Part shown: one piece after another, positions 33,846 to 44,075 of the stretch
How the letters are laid out: each line of letters starts with the position of its first letter
How positions within the stretch are numbered: position 1 is the first letter of the stretch
From: Taxillus chinensis
Taxonomy: Eukaryota; Streptophyta; Magnoliopsida; Santalales; Loranthaceae
Length of the DNA: 64,000 bases
Assembly: GCA_023512835.1 (NCBI GenBank)
Contig: CM042088.1
Location: 6,812,078 to 6,876,077, forward strand
Direction: 5' to 3'
Made by a program: the position numbers and the translations under genes
Notes under the pieces: generated by a model
What the model saw: only the letters and a program-made list of their open reading frames with translations
What the model was told of the DNA's origin: nothing
Databases searched by the model: none

Positions 33846-35485
33846 GGCAGTGCAATTTTAGTTTCACTAGACTAGACCATTTACATTGTAAACCATTATG
33901 CCTAAGTAATTAAGTTACAATGTAAATAACGAAATAACCTTCATTTGAATTCAAAGAAAAATACTAGAAAATTAAATTCTCACTCCTTAAAAATGTGAAA
34001 AATGGGATTTAGTGTAAAATTCTAGAAATATGCAATTTTTCGTAGTGGTGAATTTTTCAAAATTGGGGTTAGACCTCTCAGAAAAATCCCAAAAATCAGA
34101 TTATCTTAATTATGGTATGGGGAGCCAATGTCGGGACTTTATTTCAAGAAAATAGCTACTACGAAGATCCTCTCTCTTGGTCAAGACTTGAGGATCAATT
34201 TGGGGAGACTGGCCTCAATTATAAAGGGAGTATTGTGAACCTTAATGCCACATTGGTGTTGGTGCATCGGTTTGAGGATTTGGGCCTTGGGCTCTGTGAC
34301 TCGTTTGTGTTCTCACCGTAATGCATAGGTTATGCTATGTGGTTGAGCTCGTGGTGATAGGCTAAGACCTGGGATGAGCCGTTGAGCTCATGATGACAGG
34401 TTGTGGCCTGAGTTGAGCTCTTGAGCTTGTGGAGCTGGGGCTGAGTGCCTTGAGCTGGGATCCTGCCGAGGATCGTGGACAAGTTATCCTGCGTGGGCAG
34501 GCTAGGTCCTGATGTTTGTTTGCAGGCTGAGTCCTGGTAATTGTGCACACTACACGGTGTATGAGTACACTAAGCATATAGTATAGACTTGTATTCCTAC
34601 ATGATGTGGAGTTTTAGGGTCATCTACTGAGCTTATTGCTCACCCCTACTTGTTATTTACCCTTTTTCAGGTGTGACCCGAGACTAGTGGAGGATTTTCT
34701 TCTAGGAGGACGTGCCCACTACTCTGATGTATGAGACACTATTGTCTGTTGTATTGCTTATGTATTGTATCCCGGACATGGGTCCGTAGACAATTGTATT
34801 TGCATACTATTTGTGATGTGATGTCTATATGATTGTTTGACTTATTGTATGCATGATGATGTATGGGAAAGTACAGAATTACCCTTGATGTATGATTATA
34901 CTGTATAGGTTTGTGTGATTGAGACAGCACCAACGTTGTAGTCTCTATTGGTGCTAGTCACCACCCCCTTGACCTTTCAGGTGCAGGCAAGGGAAAGTCT
35001 TGTTCCTGGTTCCAATTTCCCTAAAATTTGGGAGCGTGACAGATTGTTTGGGAAGTCACGTATTCGCCAAAATAGTCATTTTGGAGAATCTTGCATGGTC
35101 ACATTTTCGGGCCCTTTGACTAGGGGCATTGACTGTCTTTTGGTAAGTTTGACTTTTTCCGACGCATATTGTTTTGGCCATAACTTTTTCACTTTAAGTC
35201 CGAATTGGGCTCGGTCAAGTGCATTAATCTCCAAATTGCATCCTCTATCACTTGGTGTTGGTCTTGGGGCACTTTAGGGGCTTGCAACAGAGGTAATAAA
35301 TTTCGGGCTTCCCTGTTCGTGTCAATGTATCCATCTTGTGCAAATTGGGGTTAACATCAACGCTAAACCATTCCTTGGTAGTGGGAAATCCTTGAGGACC
35401 TATTCAACAAGGTATATGGCATAGGCAGAAAGGTATATATGAAATGGGGTTAGAATGTCCAACCTGGACAAAATAGGGTTCAACA

Positions 35486-36021
35486 CTCGCCATTCTCGGG
35501 ATAGGAAATTTTTAGAGTTAGGAAGAGTGGGAAGAGTTTAGGGAGACATTATTGTAAATTAAAAAAAAATAAAGAAAAGATATATATCTTGAAACTCCTT
35601 GAAGAAAGTGATAATTGCAAGCCAAACAAATAAGGGAAGAGATAAATGCACCCACCAAAAGGATAATTACACTCACATTAAAATATATATTCCAAAATAA
35701 TTATTTAATATTGTAGGTAAATCACACAAACATCCTTTCTGATTAACACAAATATCCCTCTTCCATGTCACTAGCATCGGCTTTCTCCATAAATGATGTC
35801 GTCTCCTCCACAACAACTCGCTTCCTAGATCTTCTTCTCCTCTACATTGTTTCTTCTTCTCCATTCACTTCTTTCCCTGCAGCAACTAGCATCATAGCTC
35901 TTCCCATGTCGCAGAGCAAAAGGTTTAAATCTCTATTTTAATATTTCTTTTTCTAATTTGTCATGCAATACAAACAAACAATGTTAAGCTCAATTATTTT
36001 ATTCGATATCTAGTTGCCGAA

Positions 36022-36060
<39 letters not shown>

Positions 36061-36418
36061 TCGAGATTATGAACTATGTAATCTTTGAATTGAACTAATA
36101 TTCTACCCCAACAAAATTATCCAACGTTCATCTTGTATGTATTGAACACAATGATATTATTTGATAGAAAGGTTACGAACAATTTGTGAATGTTTTATTT
36201 TATATATTCAAATATTATAATAATGTTCCATAATAGTTATTTAAACATTTTAATAATGTTTTATGACTTCCATTCAAAAAAATAAATACTGTTCTTTGAT
36301 CAATATTCGAACATATTATGTATGTTCTATATTTGGTATTCGAACAAATTAGTAATGTACTATGATTGGTAGTCGAACAAATGTATTTTTGTTTTAACAT
36401 ACCTAACATTGTTCTAAA
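35486..36418. other. AT-rich sequence without a recognisable gene
   Basis: No coding region can be supported. An (AT)n microsatellite is at 36021-36056. At about 36230-36400 a degenerate repeat of roughly 48 bp (TATTCGAACA-type words) explains the small antisense ORF there. This may be one of the few non-LTR stretches of the window. Confidence 0.5.
36021..36056. repeat. (AT)n microsatellite
   Basis: An alternating TA run of about 36 bp. Confidence 0.92.
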
Positions 36419-36599
36419 TTGTTTATGTTAATAGGTATAACATGGTGTGAGATGGATCATTGGTTAATGCTTCATCTAGGCGAAGACATGATGAAGCCAG
36501 ACTTGTTGAGGGTGCTTAAGCTAGCCTCAATGAGGGTGCCCAAGCTTTTAGACTACGCATGCAAGATACTTGATCGAAGGACACCATGTATATTAGGCG

Positions 36600-36890
36600 T
36601 GTATGTCATCATCCAGACACAATTGGGGGAGGTTCAAAGCTTATTAGAGGAGGTGCTGAGCGTACTGATACAGCTCTATAGAGTAATTAGGTAGGTGTCG
36701 AGGCCACTGGAGGAGGTGCAAAGCTTATTGAGGCACCTCCTATGAGTAGTCATGGACGTGCACAGGCTATAGAGGCAGCTCCAGAGAGTAGTTAGGGAGG
36801 TGTCGAGGCTACTGAGGCAGCTCTAGAGAGTACTCGGGGAGGTGCAGAGCCTATTGAGGCTATTCCAGGAAGTAGTTGAGGAACCGAGAC
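36600..36890 (+). repeat. Degenerate minisatellite, formerly coding (about 60-bp units)
   Basis: Imperfect units contain GAGGAGGTGCAAAGCTTATT or GGGAGGTGTCGAGGCTACT followed by GAGGCAGCTCCAGAGAGTAG. In one frame they give a repeat rich in Gly, Glu, Ala, Pro and Ser with GGxEATEAxxES-like words, broken by stops. It may be a decayed low-complexity protein segment next to the MULE relic; its gene is not recognised. Confidence 0.55.
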
Positions 36891-37077
36891 TATCTCTAGG
36901 TTGAGCCATACTCTTAGTCATGTCAATCAATACTTCTTTTTCCTCTACTGTCAATCTTTGAACAAATGAGTGGCCCTCAAAATGTTCAACATGCCTATGA
37001 TTATGAACTACATTGGTGACAAACAATATCCATTTATCATCAAAAGACATATTGACACCCTTAATTTGAAAGGGCAA
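36880..37077 (-). pseudogene. MULE/FAR1-type transposase fragment
   Basis: The minus-strand ORF contains PFQIKGVNMSFDDKWILFV, VVHNHRHVEHFEGHSF, RLTVEEKEVLIDMTKSMAQP. This HNH..GHS..RLT.EE...DMTKS pattern is typical of the zinc-finger region of Mutator-like transposases and their FAR1 relatives. Only about 65 residues remain; the repeat at 36600-36890 runs up to it and the catalytic core is not seen nearby. Confidence 0.62.
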
Positions 37078-37274
37078 CTACTCTTCTTCGTTCCCATTAT
37101 TTTTTTCATTTTTCCACCTGTGCCTACCAATTGTTGCTATTCTTTCTTTCGGGGCCTATATAAACCACCTTTTTTACAACCAAGAGTTAATATTAGATTT
37201 TACCAAGGCAACTAACATCAAATCTCAACATAATAACAACAAATCCATTTCTCCAACCAACTTCACATGCCTAC

Positions 37275-37377
37275 TGTAAAGACCCGTACCTGTGTGGTTG
37301 AAGGTTAGCTCCTGAATAGAGTCAGGAATATATATTCAGCAGCATGGCCTTAGCACGACGTTTTGAGTTAATATTAT
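37275..37377 (+). repeat. Start of gypsy 'LTR-B', cut by Sire-A
   Basis: The segment TGTAAAGACCCGTACCTGTG through GTTAATATTAT matches the start of the LTR at 46482. It is broken after 103 bp by the Sire-A LTR at 37378. The rest of this LTR is not found on the right side of the copia sequence. Confidence 0.72.
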
Positions 37378-38858
37378 TGTTGGATCAAACCCAGAATTTG
37401 GATAATGCTGATAAAGCCTTATGTAATTTGATCTGAGATCTTTTGTGTTTATTTGATCATTGCAGAAGATATGTTACTAATCCAGAGATGCACTCGTGAG
37501 AGGAAAGCTAAGGACAGGATACATAATCCTGATCCGGACAAGAGTGAGTGTCGTCAAACACTTGGTAAATAACCAAGTCACAAATACATACAGAATAAGG
37601 AACATTCGTACGGACTAAGAACTTAAAGGATAAGTGCGGAGTAAGAGTCTTGGTCAACGAGGTCGCACGAAGCAAAAGGATTGAAATGGAGTTAAATAGT
37701 TAAGTCTTCCCCTCAGGCGAACTAAAGTGAAGAAGACACGGAGTAAGGCGTCCGAGTCTTTCATACATGCTGAGTAAGGAAGTATTGATGCGGAATAAGG
37801 ATCCGAGTCTTTATTCACACGGAGTAAGGAAACCAGATCCGGAGTAAGGAATCCGGATATCTTACTCGCCCGGAGTAAGGAAATTACATACGGAGTAAGG
37901 AACTTACATACGGAGTAAGGAACTTACATGCGGAGTAAGAAAGCGCTAACACGGAATAAGTCATCAGACTTTTCAAGACTCGCCCGGTGTAAGGAACTTA
38001 CATATGGAGTAAGGAACTGACATGCGGAGTAAGAAAGCGCTGACACGGAATAAGTCATCAGACTTTTCAAGACTCGCCCGGTGTAAGGAACTTACATACG
38101 GAGTAAGGAACTTACATGCGGAGTAAGAAAGCGCTGACACGGACTAAGGATTCCAGTACTAAATAGACACGGAGTAAGCAATCATTGACACGGAGTAAGG
38201 TTTCGAGCTTCATTAGCTACGGAGTAAGGAAAATTACACCGGACCAAGAAGATACTGCTTCAACTCAACCGCATTTAAAGTTATCAGCTCGTGGCGTCCC
38301 GATGTAAGACGAATTTATTGAGAACCTGAAGAATCTTACACGTGGATCATCCGGATATGTGGACACAACCTTAATTGTAATTGGGAACTCACAAACACAC
38401 TTATACTCTTCGAACCCAAGATCTTGAGCTCCACAAACCGCAGCAGTCAAGGCAGAGAGATTACCGAGGGATAGTTAGTGCTGAACGCATTCCGGAACTA
38501 CAAGTTCCAAGGTTGTCTCTTAGGAATGTTTTGTATAAATATTCATACTTGTACATTAAAAGAGAGTATGTGCATTAGTCAAGAAAAGACTAATTCTGTG
38601 TATGCACAAGCGTTTTCATCTTTGGAGATAGAAGTTAGCTAGTGTGTGAGTTCATTTGTAAACTGAGTGTAAGAGAGTCTTGCTTCTATTTTGTTGTATT
38701 TATCTTGTGATAATAAAACAAAATACTTCCACTATCTGGTTATCTTCCGCAATGATTCTATCACTTAACTAGATAAGTGTTTGTGTCTTAAGAGAAAGAA
38801 AAGAGTTTTAATAAGAGCCTATTCACCCCCCCCCCCTTTAGGCTTCAAGGGACCATCA
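37378..38858 (+). repeat. 5' LTR of Sire-A element (copy 2)
   Basis: The 1481-bp LTR runs from TGTTGGATCAAACCC to GGGACCATCA and is followed by a primer site, so it is a 5' LTR. It contains the CGGAGTAAGGA motif array. A unit of about 94 bp (cores at 37931, 38024 and 38119) is repeated, which makes this copy longer than the others. The poly-C run before CTTTAGG at the 3' edge is conserved. Confidence 0.9.
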
Positions 38859-38860
38859 AG

Positions 38861-38875
38861 TGGTATCAGAGCGAG
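38861..38875 (+). promoter_or_regulatory. Primer binding site of Sire-A copy 2
   Basis: TGGTATCAGAGCGAG starts 2 bp after the LTR end, an initiator-Met-tRNA-type site as in Sire-B. Confidence 0.9.
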
Positions 38876-38920
38876 TTCTATTTTGTTCTAAGTAGAGATC
38901 CCACTCTTTCAATCTCAGAA

Positions 38921-40006
38921 ATGGCCGAAGAAAGCAGTATGCTATTCAACACTCGCCTTAACTCCGAAGGTGCACAGGAGCCCATCCCGAATCGAAGCAG
39001 CAGTGAAAATGTCGACCCACCTCAACCTGCTGCTGCCGCCGCTTCTCAACCACGGAGTTCTGGCTTTACTTTAACGAAACCGCCCAAATTCACACCTGAG
39101 CTTTTCTCCCAGTGGAAAGCTCGCATGAAGATGTTTATGGTATGCCATGATCATCTTATGTAGCCATGTCTTCATCAGGAGATTCTAATTCCGATGACTA
39201 TCGGAGAACATGGAGTTAGGAGGCCAAAGACAGATGCTGAACTTACCAATGATGAAAGAGCCTGGCAGTGCGCTAGTGAAAAGGCTCTGGCTTATGTTAC
39301 ATCGTCTTTGGATTCCGAGGCTTTCCACGGACGTCCAGGGCTGCACGACAAAAAAGCTGTTTGGGACAAACCGACAATCCTCTATGAGGGGAGTCGGTCC
39401 CAGATACGAGAATGTGATCTGCACTCTCAGACAGAACTTTGAGAGTTTTAATCATAAACCGGGCGAATCACTCGAAAGCATCTATCGGAGATTCGGCAAG
39501 CTCATTCTTGAGCTGAAGACTATCAATGAGCACTATTCTCAATCCCAGATCAATGACAAGTTCTTTCGCTCCTTGCCGGATCGCTACTACTCCAAACAAC
39601 TCCAGATGCAATCAGACAAAAAATGGCAGTATGTTCCCCTTGAAGAACTGTATGGAGAGCTGCGGACTCACGAAGTCAGGTTTAAGTACTCTGACAGGGA
39701 TGAGAAAATAGCTCGGAAAGAAAAGGGGGTAGCTCTCAAAGCTACAGAATGTCTAAACATACTGAGGAATGATGATACGGACGTGTCCGAGAATTCTGAT
39801 TCTGACGAGGAGGAGATAGCCCTTCTTGTCAAATCCTTTGAGCGATTCCTACGGAAAAGCAGAAAAGGGTTCAGAAGATGCTCATCATCATCGTTCCAAA
39901 GGAAGGAGCGACCGGAGTCCAGTTCCCAGGAATGCTTCAACTGTGGGAAAACCGGTCACTGGGCCAAGGAATGCAGGTCCAAATCAATTAATCTTGCTTA
40001 AAACAA
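38921..40006 (+). pseudogene. Sire-A gag, truncated
   Basis: Gag starts at an ATG at 38921 (MAEESSMLFNTRLNS) and shows KFTPELFSQWKARMKMFMV. A stop at 39161-39163 and a frame change near 39400 follow. The next frame has ESFNHKPGESLESIYRRFGK, a typical UBN2 gag sequence, and an intact zinc knuckle CFNCGKTGHWAKEC near 39940-39980. The sequence is cut at 40006 by an Athila-type LTR; pol is absent from the right flank. Relatedness to Sire-B gag is clear in the order of motifs. Confidence 0.87.
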
Positions 40007-41313
40007 TGTCTTGGCAAAAACGAATTCTTTTTTTTTAACTAAAGATCTAATTTTTATTTGGTTTTCTGAATAAACAAAGAAAGCAAATTAAAATTAGGAT
40101 TAAGATTCAAGGATTAAAAGCATCTAGGATCACAATTTCACCTCCCTATGTTATCTCTACTGGTTCATGGTATTAGGGTTGTCTGATTGAAAACATGCTA
40201 AACATAAGCCAAGGACAACAAATGGTCATTGAGGTCCTTTTAAGAGTTGTATGTCAGAATGGTCATCTAAACACACAAACATGCAAAGCCAATAAATCAT
40301 ACTTGCAAAAGGATAATGATCACACCAATTACAAATAAGTTATGAATCTCAATCCGCCCCAGACTAGGGCTAAGAATACCAAGGTGTACATCCAAAGATA
40401 GAAATTAAGAACAGATTCATAAAACATGCAAAACTCAATCATCCAAACCCAATATTCATAAACACAGCAAAGCAACAAGGGGGCTACATTGCTCCCCTAG
40501 ATTATAAGAACTACTCACGCATGATTACAAGCAAAACCATAGCAGTAAAGCTAAACATCTTCTTCTAATCCACACGCGCAACAAGGCTTCAAATCCAGGC
40601 TCCAAAATCCGCGACGGCTGCTCTCCTAGGTCAAGGAGCAACCTCCAAGTCGTGGAGCCTCTCTCTCTCTCTAAAAACGTGTAGGGGGGTCTAGGATGCA
40701 TAGCAGAGGGCGTGGAGCTCTTATTTATAGAGTTTGGATGGGCCTTGAGGTGTGTACCCTAGCCCATTTATCAAAACGGCGTAGTTTTGATAAGTAACAC
40801 TCGAAACATTAAAATCTCTATCTTCCATCCACAATTTGGACATGGACCTTCAGAAACAAATGATCAACATGGAAAAACAATAGGATCGGTCCAAAAATAT
40901 CTCTGAACGCCAATTTGCACATGATATGGTGAATTCACGTGCAGCTCCAAATCAGCTCAAACTTCTCCCCAAGCTTCCTTGCATCCTGTAGAAGCCTGAG
41001 AGGCAAAAATAGGCTTGCACGTGAAATGGGTGAATTCACGTGCAGCTCCAAATGCTCTGAAATTTCTGTGGTAGGTAGAGAACATCATTCTAAGCAACTT
41101 TTGTTCTTGCACGCTAATTGTTTGAGGCCATCTACTATGTCAAAAGTGAGCTCCATAATCTGCCAAAACAGCTTAAAAACGCATGTATTTGCAAATAGCA
41201 TCTTCCTAGGGGTTAGAGCAAATATATATGATATATGAAGCAATAAGGCTCTAATCATGCTCTTAAACATCCTAAATAAACACTAGAATAACGGCATAAA
41301 ATGCATGTTATCA
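40007..41313 (-). repeat. Athila-type LTR, no internal region (solo or truncated)
   Basis: Plus-strand TGTCTTGGC to GTTATCA gives 1307 bp; read on the minus strand it begins TGATAACATGCATTTTATGC, a common start of Athila-group LTRs. No primer site or polypurine tract adjoins and the flanks (AACAA and ACTAT) do not match, so the event may have involved deletion. Its middle (about 40920-41215) is similar to the Tekay-family LTRs at 11423-11740, and it has a related palindrome near 40773-40792. Confidence 0.72.
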
Positions 41314-41462
41314 ACTATGCAAATCATTCCAGGCAATTTTTAAGAAATTTCACAACTGTAAAGTCAAACTATCATTATAGTATCAAACGCAACCAATTCT
41401 AGTGTCTATAATGCACAAGCAATGTCATGTCATGTATGCGCCCATCCTAATGCATCAAATCA

Positions 41463-41550
41463 AAAGCGGACAAAATTCTTGTGACGGGTATGGGTTGAGC
41501 TATCTCGGGCCTCATGGCCTCATGGCCGTCACAAGAATTTTGTCCGCTTT
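41463..41550. repeat. Perfect 25-bp inverted repeat with 38-bp loop
   Basis: AAAGCGGACAAAATTCTTGT plus 5 more bases (41463-41487) is exactly complementary to 41526-41550. The loop holds GGCCTCATGGCCTCATGGCC. It lies in an LTR-like segment that ends at 41718. Confidence 0.92.
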
Positions 41551-41718
41551 GGCCAACCAGTCTTGGGCCTCGCCCTCATGGCCTGCTCCGCACGGTTTTG
41601 TCTTTGGGCCTCGCCCAAAACGCGTCCCTGTGAGGTGAGGTATCCGTCCCCTCCTATAAGGCGGACTTTGTTCCCCTCACCAAGCAATGTGGGACTAACA
41701 CCCACTCATGGGTCGTTA
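41463..41718 (-). repeat. Small LTR-like segment, minus strand
   Basis: Read on the minus strand it starts TGTAACGACCCATGAGTGGG and continues TTAGTCCCACATTGC, words typical of short plant LTRs. The downstream end is unclear and the inverted repeat at 41463-41550 occupies it. No partner LTR is seen in the window. Confidence 0.5.
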
Positions 41719-43859
41719 CATGGCTCGTGGTGGACCTTGCCAATAGGTATAACCAGTTATTGATAGGAATGGTAAGAGTACAATACAATAAAACTAATAA
41801 AAGTAATATATTTACAACACTAGTAACAATAATAAATAAATAAACAACTAAATAATGATGACCGACCTTGTGCTAAATATTGTTGTGATTCATGTCAACT
41901 AATGTCAATGTGGATTAACACACTCTATAATTGTTTGGATATTTTTTGTATGATGTGGTGTGCAAATGACATCTTGTGGGCTTCCACCCTATTCTGGGTT
42001 ATAGTTGTGTGACATGACTTTATTGGTAGCTAATGAACCCTGTGATGTCTGTAATTATGATATGTGATTGAGATGTGTATCGTGTTATATATCTATGCCT
42101 GAGTGTGAGCATGATAGTATTTTTTTATTGTTGCCTCGTTCCACTTTGATTGGTTTGTTGTTTGTTACTTACATTATTATCTTGTGAGGTTTGTTTAGGG
42201 AGCCCTTTTCGTAAGGGGACTCGGCTGTAATTCAGTGGCATTTTTCCCTATTTGGTGGAGCCTACTTGGGTGTGACCTTCCTTCTGTGCATGGGAGTAAA
42301 TATTTGCATGATTGTTGATATTTTTGATGTTGTTTTGTTTTGTGCTTTGTTGTGATTGTTATATGATTGATATTGTTTCTAGTATGTAATCATGATTTGT
42401 GAGGCAATATTTCCTTGTTGCACTTGTTGCGGGCTATTGGTTAATTGGGAGTAGGATGTTGGACCTTTGTTATGTAATGTTTAATTTTGGAGGTGAGTTT
42501 ATCATATTAATTTGAGCTGATAATGCTTTGATTGATTTTTGGGTTCTAATGTTGATCGTTATTGTTTTGGGTTCAATTAGATTGCTTACTTTCGATGGTG
42601 ATGTTGGCACCAGTTGGAATAATTTTAAGATCGTATGTCGTCGGTTAGGGTGTTGTTTGTATGATGTCGTTTCATTAATGATTCATTTATGATGGTTATT
42701 CGGCAGGTTAATACAAATTGGTTACTGGTAGTGGTTCGATATTAGTTATTGGCCGTATAATGGTTGACATAGTGAAATTTGTTGATTTGATTGGTTATTA
42801 GATTTAGATAGGTGATCGTATCGACTATGATCCAATGATTTTTGTTGAAGTATTAGTTTAACTATATTGAGGTATCTATTAAACCTTATTGTGACTATGG
42901 TTATCCGTAGTCTAGAGTTACTACTCGAGTTGGGTGAGTATATGTTGCGTTCCAAGTGACTTAGCTAGGGATGTGTTACCTGAATATCTAAGCCTTGTTG
43001 CGTTGGCAAGGGATCATAAATAATTTACAGAAGAATAATATTCCCTTCCCCCCTTTTTTTGTTGACTGGTTCGTAAATGCGTTATAAGTTCAAGGTAATG
43101 TGAATCCGTGAATGTATTGTAGCTTCATAATGGTTAAGGGTATGTCCTCAAGCGTTGTGCTGGTTACTAGTTAGTGGACCGAGTGTTACCTTAACAACAC
43201 ATATGGTTAATGGGTAGGTGGGTTTTTGGATCTCATCATTGCAGTTAGAGGCTTTTATTGTTAGGAATATTAGTTGGTTTGTTTTTTCAAGAACGAAAAT
43301 GTGAGGAAACTCCCTGCGGATAAGTTTGTATGGTGTTAGCGAGTGGGCAGTGGAACGTTAAACGTGTAGTAGTGTTTTATTTGTGCTTTGTTCTTTGTAG
43401 TGGTGTTTATGATGTGATTTGTTAAACGTACGTGTTGGGGATGGGCGTATATGTTGTACACCGTCGTGGCGTGAATACTTGTGACATGTGTTAGGTGAGG
43501 AGAACAAGGGTTGTTGGTGAGATTAGAATATGTGTTTCCTTATCATGCTGTGTTGTATTGGGTCTGTGGGTACGTGCCTTCATGTGTGTTATTGTGTGAT
43601 ATCTTCATTCGCGGGTATGTGAATGGTTGTGGACGATTTGCATCAGCATGTGCATTATGGAAAGTGTATTGTCTTTTCGCGGACGACACGTCCTATGGAG
43701 GAGATATGGAAACGCGAAACCATGATGCGTGAGCAACCCCCAGAGTTGTTCGAGGACGAACAATCTTAAGGGTGGAGGGGTGGCTGTTGGCTGGTGTATT
43801 TGTATTTCCTTTCGACTTTTGACTTTAAGTTATATTGAATGTGTTAATGAAATGTGCTT
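41719..43859 (+). other. Degraded gypsy-derived sequence
   Basis: No ORF can be supported. Near 43750-43780 a GTTCGAGGACGAACAATCTT block followed by AAGGGTGGAGGGG looks like the 3' tail and polypurine tract of a chromovirus-type element other than the Tekay copy. The stretch at 41880-42700 is T- and G-rich and looks like LTR or leader remains. Confidence 0.45.
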
Positions 43860-44075
43860 GTGATGGATATTTGTGACATGTGGATGTGTTTCCATAGATT
43901 GTGATGCATGTGGTTATGGACTGTGGTGGCACTATGTTATGTGCTATTGTGTACAATGTGCGGTGTATGACCCATTTGGGTGTTGTAGCTCGCCGTGTGG
44001 CAAATGGGTAGCTTGTGTTTGTTTTCCTCGTATGTCATTTCTTTTCGAGGACGAAAAGTCTTAAGGGGGAGAGGA
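43860..44075 (+). other. 3' untranslated tail and polypurine tract of a second Tekay-family element
   Basis: This matches 17590-17803, including the TTTTCGAGGACGAAAAGTCT block and a purine run (44061-44075) directly before the LTR. It shows the LTR at 44076 is a 3' LTR, not a solo LTR. The coding region is missing. Confidence 0.78.

Larger units (their letters stand above)
32895..35041 (+). mobile_element. Probable solo LTR of another gypsy family inserted in the Tat-type LTR
   Basis: Alignment with the LTRs at 49198 and 61740 shows sequence continuity broken near 32894 and resumed at about 35042 (GATTGTTTGGG). The inserted piece ends GAGCGTGACA, like other gypsy LTRs here. It contains a (GA) run, a CTCGAGCAG array and a TTGCTCACCCCTACTTG block near 34640 similar to the Tekay-type LTRs. 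The left edge is uncertain because no clear TG start or exact target duplication is visible. Confidence 0.5.
31289..35485 (-). repeat. Solo LTR of the Tat/Ogre-like family, long form, with a nested insertion
   Basis: Both ends match the LTRs at 49198-50249 and 61740-62796: it starts TGTCATCACCAG and ends GGTTCAACA. Neither primer site nor polypurine tract adjoins it, and the flanks are CTCGA (31284-31288) and CTCGC (35486-35490), an imperfect 5-bp duplication. That makes it a solo LTR formed by recombination. It has about 0.9 kb of extra internal sequence (about 31930-32850) that the other two copies lack, including a tandem array, and it is split by another LTR-like insertion. Confidence 0.78.

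Noticed and set aside
35673..35864. Small minus-strand ORF rich in Lys, Glu and Arg as a possible host exon
   Set aside because: It is short with no domain, splice context or neighbouring exons.
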